Under the pieces are notes generated by a model, which was not told the origin of the DNA, did no database searches, and saw nothing but the letters and a program-made list of their open reading frames with translations. DNA of 42,263 bases from assembly GCA_900540735.1 (NCBI GenBank), contig UQHB01000021.1, positions 1-42,263 on the forward strand. Direction: 5' to 3'. The stretch is from an uncultured Megasphaera sp. GTDB taxonomy: Bacteria; Bacillota; Negativicutes; Veillonellales; Megasphaeraceae. This document shows positions 33,434-42,192 of the stretch, one piece after another; position 1 is the stretch's first letter; the number at the start of each line of letters is the position of its first letter. A program made the translations under genes and the position numbers.

Positions 33434-34678
33434 TTACATGTATTTTAATAATTCATCTAAATCAGCTGGCTTAAAGTCATGGAAGGTTGGTTTATCTTTG
33501 AGGATGGCTAAGACATAGGCCAAGGCACTTTCTACACCGGTGACAAGGCCTTTTTCGCCAATATCAAATTTAGCATTATGGTGGTTTGCACCGCTGCCGA
33601 CTTCATCGTCTTTGATACCTGTAAAGGATAAGATGCCGGGATACATAGCAAGAGGCAAGGAGAATGTTTCTGAAGCCATCCAACGTTCTGTCGGATAGAG
33701 CGCATCTGCGCCCAAGAGGTCTGTAATCCCTTGGCGGGCAATAGCAGTGCAGGTTTTATCATTGACCGTAACTGGAATGAACTGTTCTTCTGTGACTTCG
33801 TACGTGCAATCGTATTCAGCACATATATTTTCTAAAATCTGATGGAACCGTTTCTGGAATATTTTGCCATCTTCATTGCTAAAGAAGCGGCAAGAGCCAG
33901 CAAATTTCAATGTATCCGGAATGATATTTGGTTCCTGCCCAGCTTGGAGTGCGCCAAATGAATAAGTCAGGCAATGGTCAGGAGAAACAGCGCGCATACG
34001 AATGGAGCGAAGGGCTGCCCCAAAGTCTAAGAAGGTTTCAATCGGATTAATCGATAAATCCGGGCGCGACCCATGACCACCATGACCGTGCAAGGTCACG
34101 CGGAAGAAGAAGCCCCCAGCCATGACCCCATCGTCGAGAACGGCCATTTTGCCAACGGGAATATCCCAGCGTACATGAGTGCCAAAGCAAGCATCAATAT
34201 GGACGTTGTGGTCTTGCAAGTATTTCATCAAATGCGTACCGCCACGGTCGCCAAATTCTTCGGCTTCTTCAAACATCAAAATGACTTTTCCTTCCCATTC
34301 GTCTTTGTGTTCTACCAAAATTTTGGCTTCTGTTAAGAGCATAGACATATGGCCGTCATGGCCGCAAGCATGGCAATAGCCTTCGTTTTTGGAGACAGCT
34401 ACTTTCGGTTGTTTTAAGTTTACTGGGTCTTCTTTAATGGGCAAGGCATCAATATCGGCACGCATTAAGACGGTGTAGCCCGGTTTGCCGCTATCAATGA
34501 CAGCAAGTAAGCCACCGCGAGGAACGCGCGTAACCGTTAGACCTAAGTCTTGTAATTTCCCTTCAATGAAATCCATCGTTTTAAATTCTTTTTGCGAGCC
34601 TTCCGGATTTTCATGGAAGTAGCGGCGCAATTCGATTAGCCGTGGTGTTTCGGCTTCGACATATTTTTTTATATCCAT
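33434..34678 (-). CDS. M20-family amidohydrolase
   Basis: A 414-residue M20D-type hydrolase. Motifs: ADIDALPIKE, HACGHDGHMSML, FEEAEEFG, THVRWDIPVG, HGHGGHGSRP and a late NHHNAKF, giving a full set of metal ligands. It is more divergent from the other two M20D proteins in this region than they are from each other, with an N-terminus like carboxypeptidase/aminoacylases (IELRRYFHENPEGSQKE). The frame opens at 34699, but AAAGGA lies inside that extension and leads to the ATG at 34678. It is divergent from the DUF3100-like membrane protein with about 200 bp of shared control region; the pairing suggests that protein imports its substrate. Confidence 0.88.
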   Translation of the reverse strand: MDIKKYVEAETPRLIELRRYFHENPEGSQKEFKTMDFIEGKLQDLGLTVTRVPRGGLLAVIDSGKPGYTVLMRADIDALPIKEDPVNLKQPKVAVSKNEGYCHACGHDGHMSMLLTEAKILVEHKDEWEGKVILMFEEAEEFGDRGGTHLMKYLQDHNVHIDACFGTHVRWDIPVGKMAVLDDGVMAGGFFFRVTLHGHGGHGSRPDLSINPIETFLDFGAALRSIRMRAVSPDHCLTYSFGALQAGQEPNIIPDTLKFAGSCRFFSNEDGKIFQKRFHQILENICAEYDCTYEVTEEQFIPVTVNDKTCTAIARQGITDLLGADALYPTERWMASETFSLPLAMYPGILSFTGIKDDEVGSGANHHNAKFDIGEKGLVTGVESALAYVLAILKDKPTFHDFKPADLDELLKYM

Positions 34679-34723
34679 ATTCTCAATTCCTTTCATCATA
34701 TCTAAATTTTAAAAACTGGCTTT

Positions 34724-34752
34724 ATTATAGAATGTAGTTTTTATTTCGTCAA
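34724..34752 (-). promoter_or_regulatory. Promoter of the M20 gene at 33434
   Basis: On the minus strand TTGACG (34752-34747), a 17-bp spacer and a perfect TATAAT (34729-34724). In the same gap the plus strand has TTGACA at 34768-34773 with only a poor -10 (TAAGAC), a possible promoter for the DUF3100-like gene. Confidence 0.75.
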
Positions 34753-34879
34753 ATGGTTAAAATTTTCTTGACAAATTATATCTTTTTATGTAAGACTAAG
34801 AACGGCCTTACTGTAAGAATATAATTACTAACTTTATATTTTTACGAAATATTTTATTTTCATAAAGGGGGATACATAT

Positions 34880-36196
34880 ATGGAACTCATGCGTGAATGG
34901 CGCATACATGCCTTTGCATTTTGTATTGTCATTATCGCCGAATGCATTGGCATTCAGAAATTTGGTTTAGTCGTTTTCTTGCCATTATTTTACGCCTTAT
35001 TAATTGGCGGCATTATTAGTTATCCGAAATTTAAAATTATGTCGGATAAGCAAATGGAATTAGCCGGTGTATTTATGCCGGTGGCTATGTTCTTCTTATT
35101 AGTTAAGATTGGTCTGGGCATTGGGCCGAATTTGCATATGCTCCTTAATTCGGGATTAGCTTTGATTATGCAAGAATTTGGTCACTTCTTTGGCACCTTG
35201 ATTTTTGGCTTGCCTATGGCTTTGTTGCTGAAAATGGGGCGTGAAGCCATTGGCTCTTGTTATTCTATTGACCGCGAACCGAACGTCGCCATTATTGCCG
35301 AAAAATACGGTATGTTTTCACCAGAAGGCCGTGGCGTTATGGGCATGTACATTTGCGGCACCTTATTCGGTGCGTTATGGGTCTCGGTCTTAGCCGGTAT
35401 CGTTGCCAAAACTGGCTTTTTCCATCCCTATGCGTTAGCCATGGGCGGCGGCATTGGCAGTGCGAGTATGATGGCTGCCTCTGTTGGTTCGATTGTAGCC
35501 GTCTTCCCAGAAGAAGCACAGAAAATCCAGGCCTATGCTGGTGCTGCAAACTTGATGACCACCATTCTTGGCATTTATTTCGCCCTCTTCATTTCCTTAC
35601 CTGTTACAGTTAAAGTATACGAACTCATTACAGGTAAAAAACGTCATGAAGAAATCTCTGCTGAAGAAGACGCAAAGGCTGCAAAATTATCTGCTGAAGC
35701 TAAACAAGCTGAAGAAGATGCAGCAGTTCTCAAAGTGGAACGGAGCTTAACGCGGAAAGATGATTTATTTATCCTTATCGTTACCGGTATTCTCGGTTTT
35801 GTTGGCAACTGGGTTGGCGGTTTTGGTTCCGTGCAAGATAGTTTTGTTGGCGCAGCCTTTCTCGTTGTCATTGCATTTATTGGCGTGAATATTGCTCATT
35901 TACCAGGCTTCTGCAAATTGCCTGTTGTCTTCTGGGTATCTATTTTTGCTGTTCTTTGTTCTGTACCGGGGATTCCAGGAACAGATACTATTGTTGAATA
36001 TACGAAGAATTTTAACTTCTTAGCTACGACGACGCCGATTTTAGCCTATGGCGGTTTGTCCTTAGGGAAAGATATTCCCGCATTTAAACGTCTTTCGTGG
36101 CGTATTGTTCCTGTAGCCATTATGGTTGCAACAGGGTCCTTCTTATGTGCTACTATTATGGCAGAAATCATGCTTCATTTAGAAGGTATTTTCTAA
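34880..36196 (+). CDS. DUF3100-like integral membrane protein, probable transporter
   Basis: A 438-residue polytopic membrane protein with about ten to eleven helices in two halves. Between them (about 250-295) is a charged, alanine- and glutamate-rich segment that may form a cytoplasmic coiled coil. The stretch REAIGSCYSIDREPN and GGGIGSASMMAA are, from recall, typical of the DUF3100 family, which often neighbours M20 peptidases. Function is not established; transport of an N-acyl amino acid or peptide is an inference from the divergent M20 gene. AAAGGGGG precedes the ATG. A hairpin with a T-run lies 90 bp past the stop. Confidence 0.7.
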   Translation: MELMREWRIHAFAFCIVIIAECIGIQKFGLVVFLPLFYALLIGGIISYPKFKIMSDKQMELAGVFMPVAMFFLLVKIGLGIGPNLHMLLNSGLALIMQEFGHFFGTLIFGLPMALLLKMGREAIGSCYSIDREPNVAIIAEKYGMFSPEGRGVMGMYICGTLFGALWVSVLAGIVAKTGFFHPYALAMGGGIGSASMMAASVGSIVAVFPEEAQKIQAYAGAANLMTTILGIYFALFISLPVTVKVYELITGKKRHEEISAEEDAKAAKLSAEAKQAEEDAAVLKVERSLTRKDDLFILIVTGILGFVGNWVGGFGSVQDSFVGAAFLVVIAFIGVNIAHLPGFCKLPVVFWVSIFAVLCSVPGIPGTDTIVEYTKNFNFLATTTPILAYGGLSLGKDIPAFKRLSWRIVPVAIMVATGSFLCATIMAEIMLHLEGIF

Positions 36197-36237
36197 CATA
36201 TTTGACAAGAAAAGGTTAAAAGTTTTTCTTTAATTTA

Positions 36238-36281
36238 TTTGTAAAACACGTATTGATTTAATTTTACAAAGTATTTATAAT
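36238..36281 (+). promoter_or_regulatory. Promoter with flanking inverted repeat (DUF3311-symporter operon)
   Basis: TTGATT (36253-36258), a 17-bp spacer and a perfect TATAAT (36276-36281). Arms TTTGTAAAA (36238-36246) and TTTTACAAA (36262-36270) form a perfect 9-bp inverted repeat whose 15-base centre contains the -35 box: a good candidate operator. The expected transcription start falls at the foot of the hairpin at 36288. Confidence 0.6.
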
Positions 36282-36287
36282 ATATAC

Positions 36288-36330
36288 AAAAGATATGCAA
36301 TGAGGCATGCCTTGTTACATATCTTTTTTT
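36288..36330 (+). terminator. Terminator-like hairpin at the transcription start
   Basis: A 10-bp stem AAAAGATATG/CATATCTTTT (36288-36297 with 36318-36327), an inner dyad around GGCATGCC, and a run of eight T (36324-36331). It can end the DUF3100-gene transcript. It also lies directly behind the promoter at 36253-36281 and before the gene at 36366, so it would be the first element of that mRNA. Confidence 0.75.
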
Positions 36331-36365
36331 TATATTTAAGATACAGTGTAAAGGGGGAGTAAGAC

Positions 36366-36587
36366 ATGCAGTATTTGCACTATTTTTTGACGGCAGTACC
36401 TTTTTTGTGGATGATTGCAGCATTACCATTTGTCAATCGATTTCATCCGCAAATCTTAGGGTTGCCTTTCATTGCGTTTTGGATTCAACTCGGTGTTGTC
36501 GTATCCGTGTTCTGTATTCATACGTTATGGGAATTAGATAAAAAGAAGCAAAAAGCAAAAGAAGAAGCAGAACGAAAAGAGGGATAA
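36366..36587 (+). CDS. DUF3311 small membrane protein
   Basis: A 73-residue protein with two membrane helices (about 5-23 and 32-54) and a lysine- and glutamate-rich cytoplasmic tail. The pattern FLWMIAALPFVNRF ... LGLPFIAFWIQLGVV is that of DUF3311, a small partner encoded just before sodium:solute symporters in many bacteria. It lies six bases before the symporter gene with its own AGGGGGAG site. It is probably an accessory subunit. Confidence 0.85.
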   Translation: MQYLHYFLTAVPFLWMIAALPFVNRFHPQILGLPFIAFWIQLGVVVSVFCIHTLWELDKKKQKAKEEAERKEG

Positions 36588-36593
36588 CATAGA

Positions 36594-38057
36594 ATGGAAA
36601 ATTCTGTTGCTTTAGTGGTATTATTTGTCTTTATTATTGGGATTGCTATTTTAGGTGCCGTTCCGGGCCTAAAAGATAAGCATATGAATGCAGAAAACTG
36701 GGCTGTTGGCGGTCGTAATTTTGGCCGTTGGATGAACTGGTTTATCATGGCTGGCGAAGTATATACAGCCTTTGCCTTTTTAGGTGCTAGTGGTTGGGCC
36801 TATTCTAGAGGGGGCCCGACATTCTATATTTTAGGGTATGGTGCTATTGGGTATATGGTTGGCTTTCATATTTTGCCAAAAATCTGTGAGTACGGCCATC
36901 GCCACATGCTCGTTACCCAAGGGGATTTAGTAGAATATCTCTACAACAGCCGTCCCTTAGGGATTCTTGTCGCTTGTATTGGTGTAGCCTTCTTACTGCC
37001 GTATTTACAGTTACAGCTGACGGCATTAGGGCTTATTGTAGAAGTTACGTCCCTGGGTGCGATTACGCGTGTACAAGCCATGCTCATTGCTTTCGTAATG
37101 GTGGCTATTTTCGTCTTTCTCAGCGGTCTTAAAGGCGTTGCTTCTACAGCTGTTGTCAAAGATGCTATGATGATTGGGTCGATGCTCTTCTTTGGCTTGT
37201 ATTTCCCGTATCATTACTGTGGTGGTATTGGTGAAATGTTCAATCAAGTAGAAGCGTTAAAGCCGGGATTCTTGACTTTCCCTGGTGGTACGACGACCTT
37301 AGATGTCGTCTGGGCTATGTCGACCTTGGTCGTTATGGCTGCAGGGTTCTATATGTGGCCTCATTTTTCAACGAATACGTTCAGTGCGAAAGATTCAGAT
37401 GTACCGAAACACAACGCTGTGTGGCTGCCTGTTTGCCACTTGTTCTTGATTTTCCCGGTACTCGTTGGCTTTACAGCTGTTGTTGTCTATGCGGATACAC
37501 CTCTTCCTGTTGCGGATATGGCCTTCTTATATCTTGTTAAAGATACGTTTCCAACATGGGTCTTAGGCCTTATTGGCGGTGCTGGTGCCTTGGCTTGCAT
37601 GATTCCGGCAGCAGATTTGTTGCTTTCTACGTCGCTCTTGATTTCTCGTAATATTTATATCAAAGGCATTCGGCGTGGTGATGAATCCCTTTCGCCGGAA
37701 CACATGAAGCGTATTGCCCGCTATTTAATCCTTGTCTTGACGGCTGTTGCTTTATACTTATCTATTTTTCATTCGAATTTGCTTGTTAACTTACTGTTAA
37801 CTGGCTATTCTGGTGTTACTCAGTTCTTCCCCTTGCTAGTACTTGGCATGTTCTGGAAAGAAGCAAGTAAAAAAGCAGCTGTTTGCGGACTCGTTGTAGG
37901 TGAATTTTTAGTTTTCTATTTAATGCTTAATAAACTGGATCCATTCCCCTTCATGGGTGAACACTTAAATGCTGGTTTCGTTGCCTTGTTGGTTAATATG
38001 ATTGTTTTTGTAGTTGTAAGTAAACTGACGAAAACAGGTAAAACTCATTTAGTGTAA
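36594..38057 (+). CDS. Sodium:solute symporter (SSS family)
   Basis: A 487-residue membrane protein with about thirteen helices of the SSS/LeuT fold. Family features include an N-terminal helix followed by AENWAVGGRNFGRW, FAFLGASGWAYSRG in helix 2, and a conserved core GGAGALACMIPAADLLLSTSLLISRNIY corresponding to the sodium-site helix. It would import an organic anion or amino acid with sodium; the substrate is unknown. It pairs with DUF3311 upstream and converges on an M20 dipeptidase with a shared bidirectional terminator. Confidence 0.9.
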   Translation: MENSVALVVLFVFIIGIAILGAVPGLKDKHMNAENWAVGGRNFGRWMNWFIMAGEVYTAFAFLGASGWAYSRGGPTFYILGYGAIGYMVGFHILPKICEYGHRHMLVTQGDLVEYLYNSRPLGILVACIGVAFLLPYLQLQLTALGLIVEVTSLGAITRVQAMLIAFVMVAIFVFLSGLKGVASTAVVKDAMMIGSMLFFGLYFPYHYCGGIGEMFNQVEALKPGFLTFPGGTTTLDVVWAMSTLVVMAAGFYMWPHFSTNTFSAKDSDVPKHNAVWLPVCHLFLIFPVLVGFTAVVVYADTPLPVADMAFLYLVKDTFPTWVLGLIGGAGALACMIPAADLLLSTSLLISRNIYIKGIRRGDESLSPEHMKRIARYLILVLTAVALYLSIFHSNLLVNLLLTGYSGVTQFFPLLVLGMFWKEASKKAAVCGLVVGEFLVFYLMLNKLDPFPFMGEHLNAGFVALLVNMIVFVVVSKLTKTGKTHLV

Positions 38058-38065
38058 TGGCATAT

Positions 38066-38109
38066 AAAAAGGCTCTTCTCTGAACATTTCTCGGAGAAGA
38101 GCTTTTTTT
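38066..38109. terminator. Bidirectional terminator
   Basis: A 12-bp stem (38072-38083 with 38091-38102, one G-T pair) with AAAAAG on the left and seven T on the right. It serves the symporter on the plus strand and the dipeptidase on the minus strand. Confidence 0.9.
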
Positions 38110-38124
38110 GATGGCTAGAATATA

Positions 38125-39465
38125 TTAGACTTTAGCGTAGTTTTCTAAGAGTTCATATAAGTAGTATGTACCGTCTTCGTAATCGGCAATACGGATATTT
38201 TCGTTTGGTGCATGCGGGCCAGAACCAGCATAATGAATGCCGACGAGGACGACTGGCACCTGCAAAGTATCGACAAATTGTTTCCCAGGACCGCCGCCGG
38301 GCATGTTCGGCACGATGACAATATTGGCTTTGCCGTATACAGAGGTGGCTGTATCGACACAAAGGTGAATGAACGGGTCATTTAAATCCGACCGGAAAGC
38401 CGATTCGCCAACGCCATAAGTGACGTTAATGTCGTCATAGCCGTTTTTGATGAGTTGCTGATGGATTAAATCGACAATTTTCTTGGGGTCTTGGTTCGGG
38501 ACGAGACGGCAATCTAATTTTGCTTTGGCAAATTTAGGGATAATTGTCTTCGTTCCTTGTCCTTCATAGCCGGAAGATAAGCCGTTAATCGTCATGGTGC
38601 AGCCACACATAAGGGCTTTCTTTGGGTCTTTGGCAACAAAGGGACGATACAGGCCGTTTGTTTCTTTGACTTTTTCGTCGTCCAAATGATAGTCGTCCAG
38701 TACTTTTTGCATTGTCGCATCTACTGGGACAACATCATCATAGAAGCCGTCAACTAAGATGTTGTTGTCTTTATCTTTTAACGAGGCTAAGGCTTGGACA
38801 AGACGCCATGCTGCATTATCGGCGTAGCATGCAAGGGATGAATGCAAATCTTTTTTCGCTGTCGTCACATCTAATTCCAGGCTCACAATGCCTTTCATAC
38901 CGCATGTAATCTGGAATTTTTCTTCTTCGTTTTTGCCGCCGCCTTCCCAAATGCAAACGTCTGCTTTCAATTCATCTGCATGGGCTTTGACGTATTCACC
39001 AACATGAGGGCTGCCGATCTCTTCTTCCCCTTCGACGATGAATTTCATATTAACGGGCAGGCCGCCGTGTTCATTGTAATACTTGATTAAGGTTAACCGG
39101 CTCATGAGTTCCCCTTTATCATCGCAGACCCCACGGGCGAAGACTTTGCCGTCTCGTTCTGTCGGCACGAACGGTTCCGATTCCCATTCATCTAACGGAG
39201 CAGGCGGTTGTACGTCATAGTGATTGTAGAAAAGGACGGTCTTATTGACTTTTCCTTTAAATTCAGCAAAGACAACTGGGTGGCCACCGCAATCGGTCCA
39301 GATTGCCGTTTTAGCAGCACCGAATGTGGTGAACGTTTGCTGTAAATACTGCGCCGTTTCGGTAATGGATTTTCCTTCAGCCGAAATACTGGGCAGCTCT
39401 AAATAAGGATAAAATGTGGGCAACATCTTCGTTGCATAGGCTTTGATTTCTTCTTTTATAGACAA
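38125..39465 (-). CDS. M20-family dipeptidase (CNDP-like)
   Basis: A dizinc dipeptidase of about 446 residues. Metal and catalytic motifs are present: NHYDVQPP, RGVCDDKGE (bridging aspartate), EGEEEIGS (catalytic glutamate pair), and the late HAPNENI with the final histidine. The central lid domain contains LDVTTAKKDLHSS. It would cleave dipeptides to free amino acids in the cytoplasm. The open frame runs to 39621, but that N-terminal stretch is not protein-like; GAGGTG at 39475-39470 points to a TTG start at 39465 (LSIKEEI...). The exact start is moderately certain. The minus strand upstream is very AT-rich with several -10-like sites, none with a good -35. Confidence 0.88.
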   Translation of the reverse strand: MSIKEEIKAYATKMLPTFYPYLELPSISAEGKSITETAQYLQQTFTTFGAAKTAIWTDCGGHPVVFAEFKGKVNKTVLFYNHYDVQPPAPLDEWESEPFVPTERDGKVFARGVCDDKGELMSRLTLIKYYNEHGGLPVNMKFIVEGEEEIGSPHVGEYVKAHADELKADVCIWEGGGKNEEEKFQITCGMKGIVSLELDVTTAKKDLHSSLACYADNAAWRLVQALASLKDKDNNILVDGFYDDVVPVDATMQKVLDDYHLDDEKVKETNGLYRPFVAKDPKKALMCGCTMTINGLSSGYEGQGTKTIIPKFAKAKLDCRLVPNQDPKKIVDLIHQQLIKNGYDDINVTYGVGESAFRSDLNDPFIHLCVDTATSVYGKANIVIVPNMPGGGPGKQFVDTLQVPVVLVGIHYAGSGPHAPNENIRIADYEDGTYYLYELLENYAKV

Positions 39466-39690
39466 GAAAAACACCTCGATATTATAGTATAAATATAATA
39501 AATGAATAGAAAATGTACATCTTTTATAGGGGGTTATATTACTAAAACGTATAACTCTAAAAACATATTGCAGAAATCCATTCATTTCCCTTAGAATAAC
39601 ACTATTTTTACAAGGTGTCACGAATTTTCTGTATTTCCTGATTTTTATAGGCTATACCTTTGATTTATAAAAAATATTAGTTCTTCTTAT

Positions 39691-39754
39691 TTGACATTTA
39701 AACTAGTCGTGTTACTATAAAGCCGTTAATACCTATTCCAAAAAGGTATTAACG
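39691..39754 (+). promoter_or_regulatory. Promoter and leader hairpin of the membrane protein-M20D cassette
   Basis: A perfect TTGACA (39691-39696) and TACTAT (39713-39718, 16-bp spacer) or TATAAA (39716-39721, 19 bp). Directly after it CGTTAATACCT (39724-39734) and AGGTATTAACG (39744-39754) form a perfect 11-bp inverted repeat with a nine-base centre and no T-run: an operator at the start site or a 5' RNA hairpin. The remaining 39466-39690 is AT-rich spacer in which I see nothing definite. Confidence 0.6.
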
Positions 39755-39789
39755 AGGGGTAGAATGTTATTTTAGAGGAGATGTGTATA

Positions 39790-40989
39790 GTGCAGTATAT
39801 TATTTCGTTTTTAGTAGTTATGCTCTTGCTGCTCATTGGGGAAATGGTAGCAACGAGAACAAAAGCGTGGATTCCGTCTGTCTTTGTTACAGGGGTCTTA
39901 TTTACGATTGGATTCTGGACGGTCATGCCGAAGAATATCGTCGTCAATGCATCGTTTGGTAAAGAATTTACGACGACATGTATCATGTTATTATTAGTTC
40001 ATTTAGGGACGCTTATGAGTTTCAAAGAATTGTTGCGTCAATGGAAAGCTGTCTGTATTGCCTTGCTGGGGACTTGCGGTACGATTTTGCTGACTATGAC
40101 CATTGGCACGGCCATTTTTGACTGGCATACCGTTGTGGCTGCTGTGCCGCCTTTGACTGGTGGTATCGTTGCTGCTGTCTTAATGGCTGATGGCTTAAAA
40201 GCAGCTGGCATTATGTCTTTAGTCGCTTTGCCTGTGTCTATGTTCGTTTTACATTCTTTATTAGGCTATCCCCTTACGTCTGTATTGTTGAAAAAAGAAG
40301 GGCGGCGATTGTTAAAAGAACTTCATGACGGCACAGTAACTGACGACCCCAATGCCTTTGATAAACGGGCTGAAGAAGAAGACGAAACAAAACCGCAAAA
40401 ACGGAAATTGTTAGACTTAAATTTACCGGAAAAATACGTTACGTCTGCCTATATTTTAGTGAAAGTTGCAGTTGTTGCTGCGTTGAGTGCGTACGTTTCA
40501 CAGCTTCTCCATGGTGCCTTAAATAGTGCTGTTATTTGCTTAATCTTTGGTGTTATTGCCCATCAATTAGGCTTTTTGGAAAGCCAGGCACTGAATAAAG
40601 CCGGTGTCTTTAACTGGTTGATGTATGGCTTGCTGGCTTTCGTCTTTAGTCAATTAAGCGTAACCGATCCAACGAATTTCTTAGCTATGGTTATTCAGAT
40701 TTTGGTTTTGCTCGTCTTAGGGATTATTGGCATGTTTATTGCTTCCCGTATTTTAGCAAAGCCTTTTGGTATGAGCTGGTATATGGCTTTTTCGTGTTCT
40801 TTGACCGCTTTGTTTGGCTTCCCGGCAGATTATATTTTGACGACAGAAGTTTGCCATAACGTAGCTAAAACGAAAGAAGAAGAACAGTTTTTATTAGACA
40901 ATATTTTACCAAAAATGTTAGTTGGCGGTTTTGCCACTGTTTCAGTAGCATCTGTTATCATTGCTTCAGTTTTCTTGAAGCTTTTATAA
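39790..40989 (+). CDS. Integral membrane protein, probable transporter (intact paralogue of 32194-33364)
   Basis: A 399-residue membrane protein of about ten helices in two halves, with a highly charged loop (about 170-220, KRAEEEDETKPQKRK) between them. GGIVAAVLMADG in the first half and LFGFPADYILTTEV in the second are conserved with the split gene at 32194. Its size and two-half layout recall the glutamate:sodium symporter (ESS/GltS) group, but I cannot assign it firmly. The ATG at 39781 touches GAGGAG; the GTG at 39790 is nine bases from it and is the better start. It is followed 14 bp later by an M20D hydrolase, making an uptake-and-cleavage pair. Confidence 0.7.
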   Translation: MQYIISFLVVMLLLLIGEMVATRTKAWIPSVFVTGVLFTIGFWTVMPKNIVVNASFGKEFTTTCIMLLLVHLGTLMSFKELLRQWKAVCIALLGTCGTILLTMTIGTAIFDWHTVVAAVPPLTGGIVAAVLMADGLKAAGIMSLVALPVSMFVLHSLLGYPLTSVLLKKEGRRLLKELHDGTVTDDPNAFDKRAEEEDETKPQKRKLLDLNLPEKYVTSAYILVKVAVVAALSAYVSQLLHGALNSAVICLIFGVIAHQLGFLESQALNKAGVFNWLMYGLLAFVFSQLSVTDPTNFLAMVIQILVLLVLGIIGMFIASRILAKPFGMSWYMAFSCSLTALFGFPADYILTTEVCHNVAKTKEEEQFLLDNILPKMLVGGFATVSVASVIIASVFLKLL

Positions 40990-41003
40990 AAGGAGTGATT
41001 TCT

Positions 41004-42182
41004 ATGGAAATCAAAGAGTTAGTACCGAAATATAAAGAATTTGTTCGTCAATTACGGCGTGAATTCCATCAATATCCTGAATTAAGTATGGAAGAACAAG
41101 AAACGACGAAACGTATTGCTACTAAATTAGATGAAATGGGCATTCCCTATACGATTGACCCAGAAAAAAACACAGGCCTTGTTGCCGTCATCAAAGGCAA
41201 TCATCCTGGGAAAGCTGTGGCCCTTCGTGCCGATATTGATGCTTTGCCTGTTACGGAAACAACGGGGCTACCCTTTGCTTCTAAACATCCAGGGAAAATG
41301 CATGCTTGCGGCCATGACACGCATATTTCGATGCTCCTCGGTGCAGCTCGTATGCTGCTTGATATGAAAGACGAAATCTATGGAACTGTGTACTTAGATT
41401 TCCAACCTGCAGAAGAACTCGGTATTGGGGCCTCCTACATGATGCGCTTTGGCGATTGGTTTGACAAAGTAGGTGCGATCTTTGGCGGTCATATTTGGCC
41501 AGATATCCCTGCTGGTACGGTTGGTGTCCGCAATGGTGCCTTCATGGCAGCAACGGATAAGTTCGTCATTAAAATTCATGGTAAACAAGCCCATGGTTCT
41601 CAGCCACAAGCCGGTGTCGATGCCGTCGTCGTAGCCTCTGTGTTGGTAATGCAGTTACAGACCCTTGTTTCGCGGCAGTTTGGTGCTGTCCAACCAGTTG
41701 TCGTCACAGTCGGCACAATTCAAGGCGGCGACCGCTGGAATATCGTCGGCGGTGAAGCTGTCCTCGAAGGGACGACACGCTATTTTGAACGAGGCCTTGG
41801 CAAAGAAATACAAGAAAAGATGGAACGGATGGTGCAGTCTACAGCGGTTGCTTATGGAGCAACTGCTGAATTAGACTACCAATACATCGTTCCGCCGACA
41901 ATCAATGACGACGCTTGCACGGAAATTGTTCGACATGCCGTTGCTGAAGTCTTAGGCAAAGATAAAATCGTAGAACATGACCTCGTCATGGGCGGTGAAG
42001 ATTTTTCGTATTACCAAGAAAAGAAAGCCGGCAGCTTTATGTTGGTCGGCACGTATAATCCAGCTTGCAAAGCCGTATATTCTAACCATAGCAATAACTT
42101 TACAGCTGATGAAGAAATCCTTTCCGGTGGTTCCGGTGTCTATGCCCAGACCGCGATTGATTGGTTGAAAGCAAATAAATAG
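41004..42182 (+). CDS. M20D-family amidohydrolase
   Basis: A 392-residue dimetal amidohydrolase. Motifs: LRREFHQYPELSMEEQET, ALRADIDALPVTE, MHACGHDTHISML, FQPAEELGIG, GGHIWPDIPAG, HGKQAHGSQPQAGVDAV, MGGEDFSYYQ and NHSNNF: all expected metal ligands are kept. It belongs with hippurate, IAA-amino-acid and N-acetyl-aminoacyl hydrolases. A GTG at 40995 opens the frame inside the AAAGGAG; the ATG at 41004 is the start. It is co-transcribed with the membrane protein upstream, in the reverse order of the cassette at 31-33 kb. Downstream only half of a terminator is seen. Confidence 0.92.
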   Translation: MEIKELVPKYKEFVRQLRREFHQYPELSMEEQETTKRIATKLDEMGIPYTIDPEKNTGLVAVIKGNHPGKAVALRADIDALPVTETTGLPFASKHPGKMHACGHDTHISMLLGAARMLLDMKDEIYGTVYLDFQPAEELGIGASYMMRFGDWFDKVGAIFGGHIWPDIPAGTVGVRNGAFMAATDKFVIKIHGKQAHGSQPQAGVDAVVVASVLVMQLQTLVSRQFGAVQPVVVTVGTIQGGDRWNIVGGEAVLEGTTRYFERGLGKEIQEKMERMVQSTAVAYGATAELDYQYIVPPTINDDACTEIVRHAVAEVLGKDKIVEHDLVMGGEDFSYYQEKKAGSFMLVGTYNPACKAVYSNHSNNFTADEEILSGGSGVYAQTAIDWLKANK

Positions 42183-42192
42183 TTTTATCATA

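Noticed and set aside
39466..39621. N-terminal 52-residue extension of the M20 dipeptidase
   Set aside because: The extension is Tyr/Phe-rich AT-driven translation without homology-like pattern; a ribosome site lies inside it just before the TTG at 39465.
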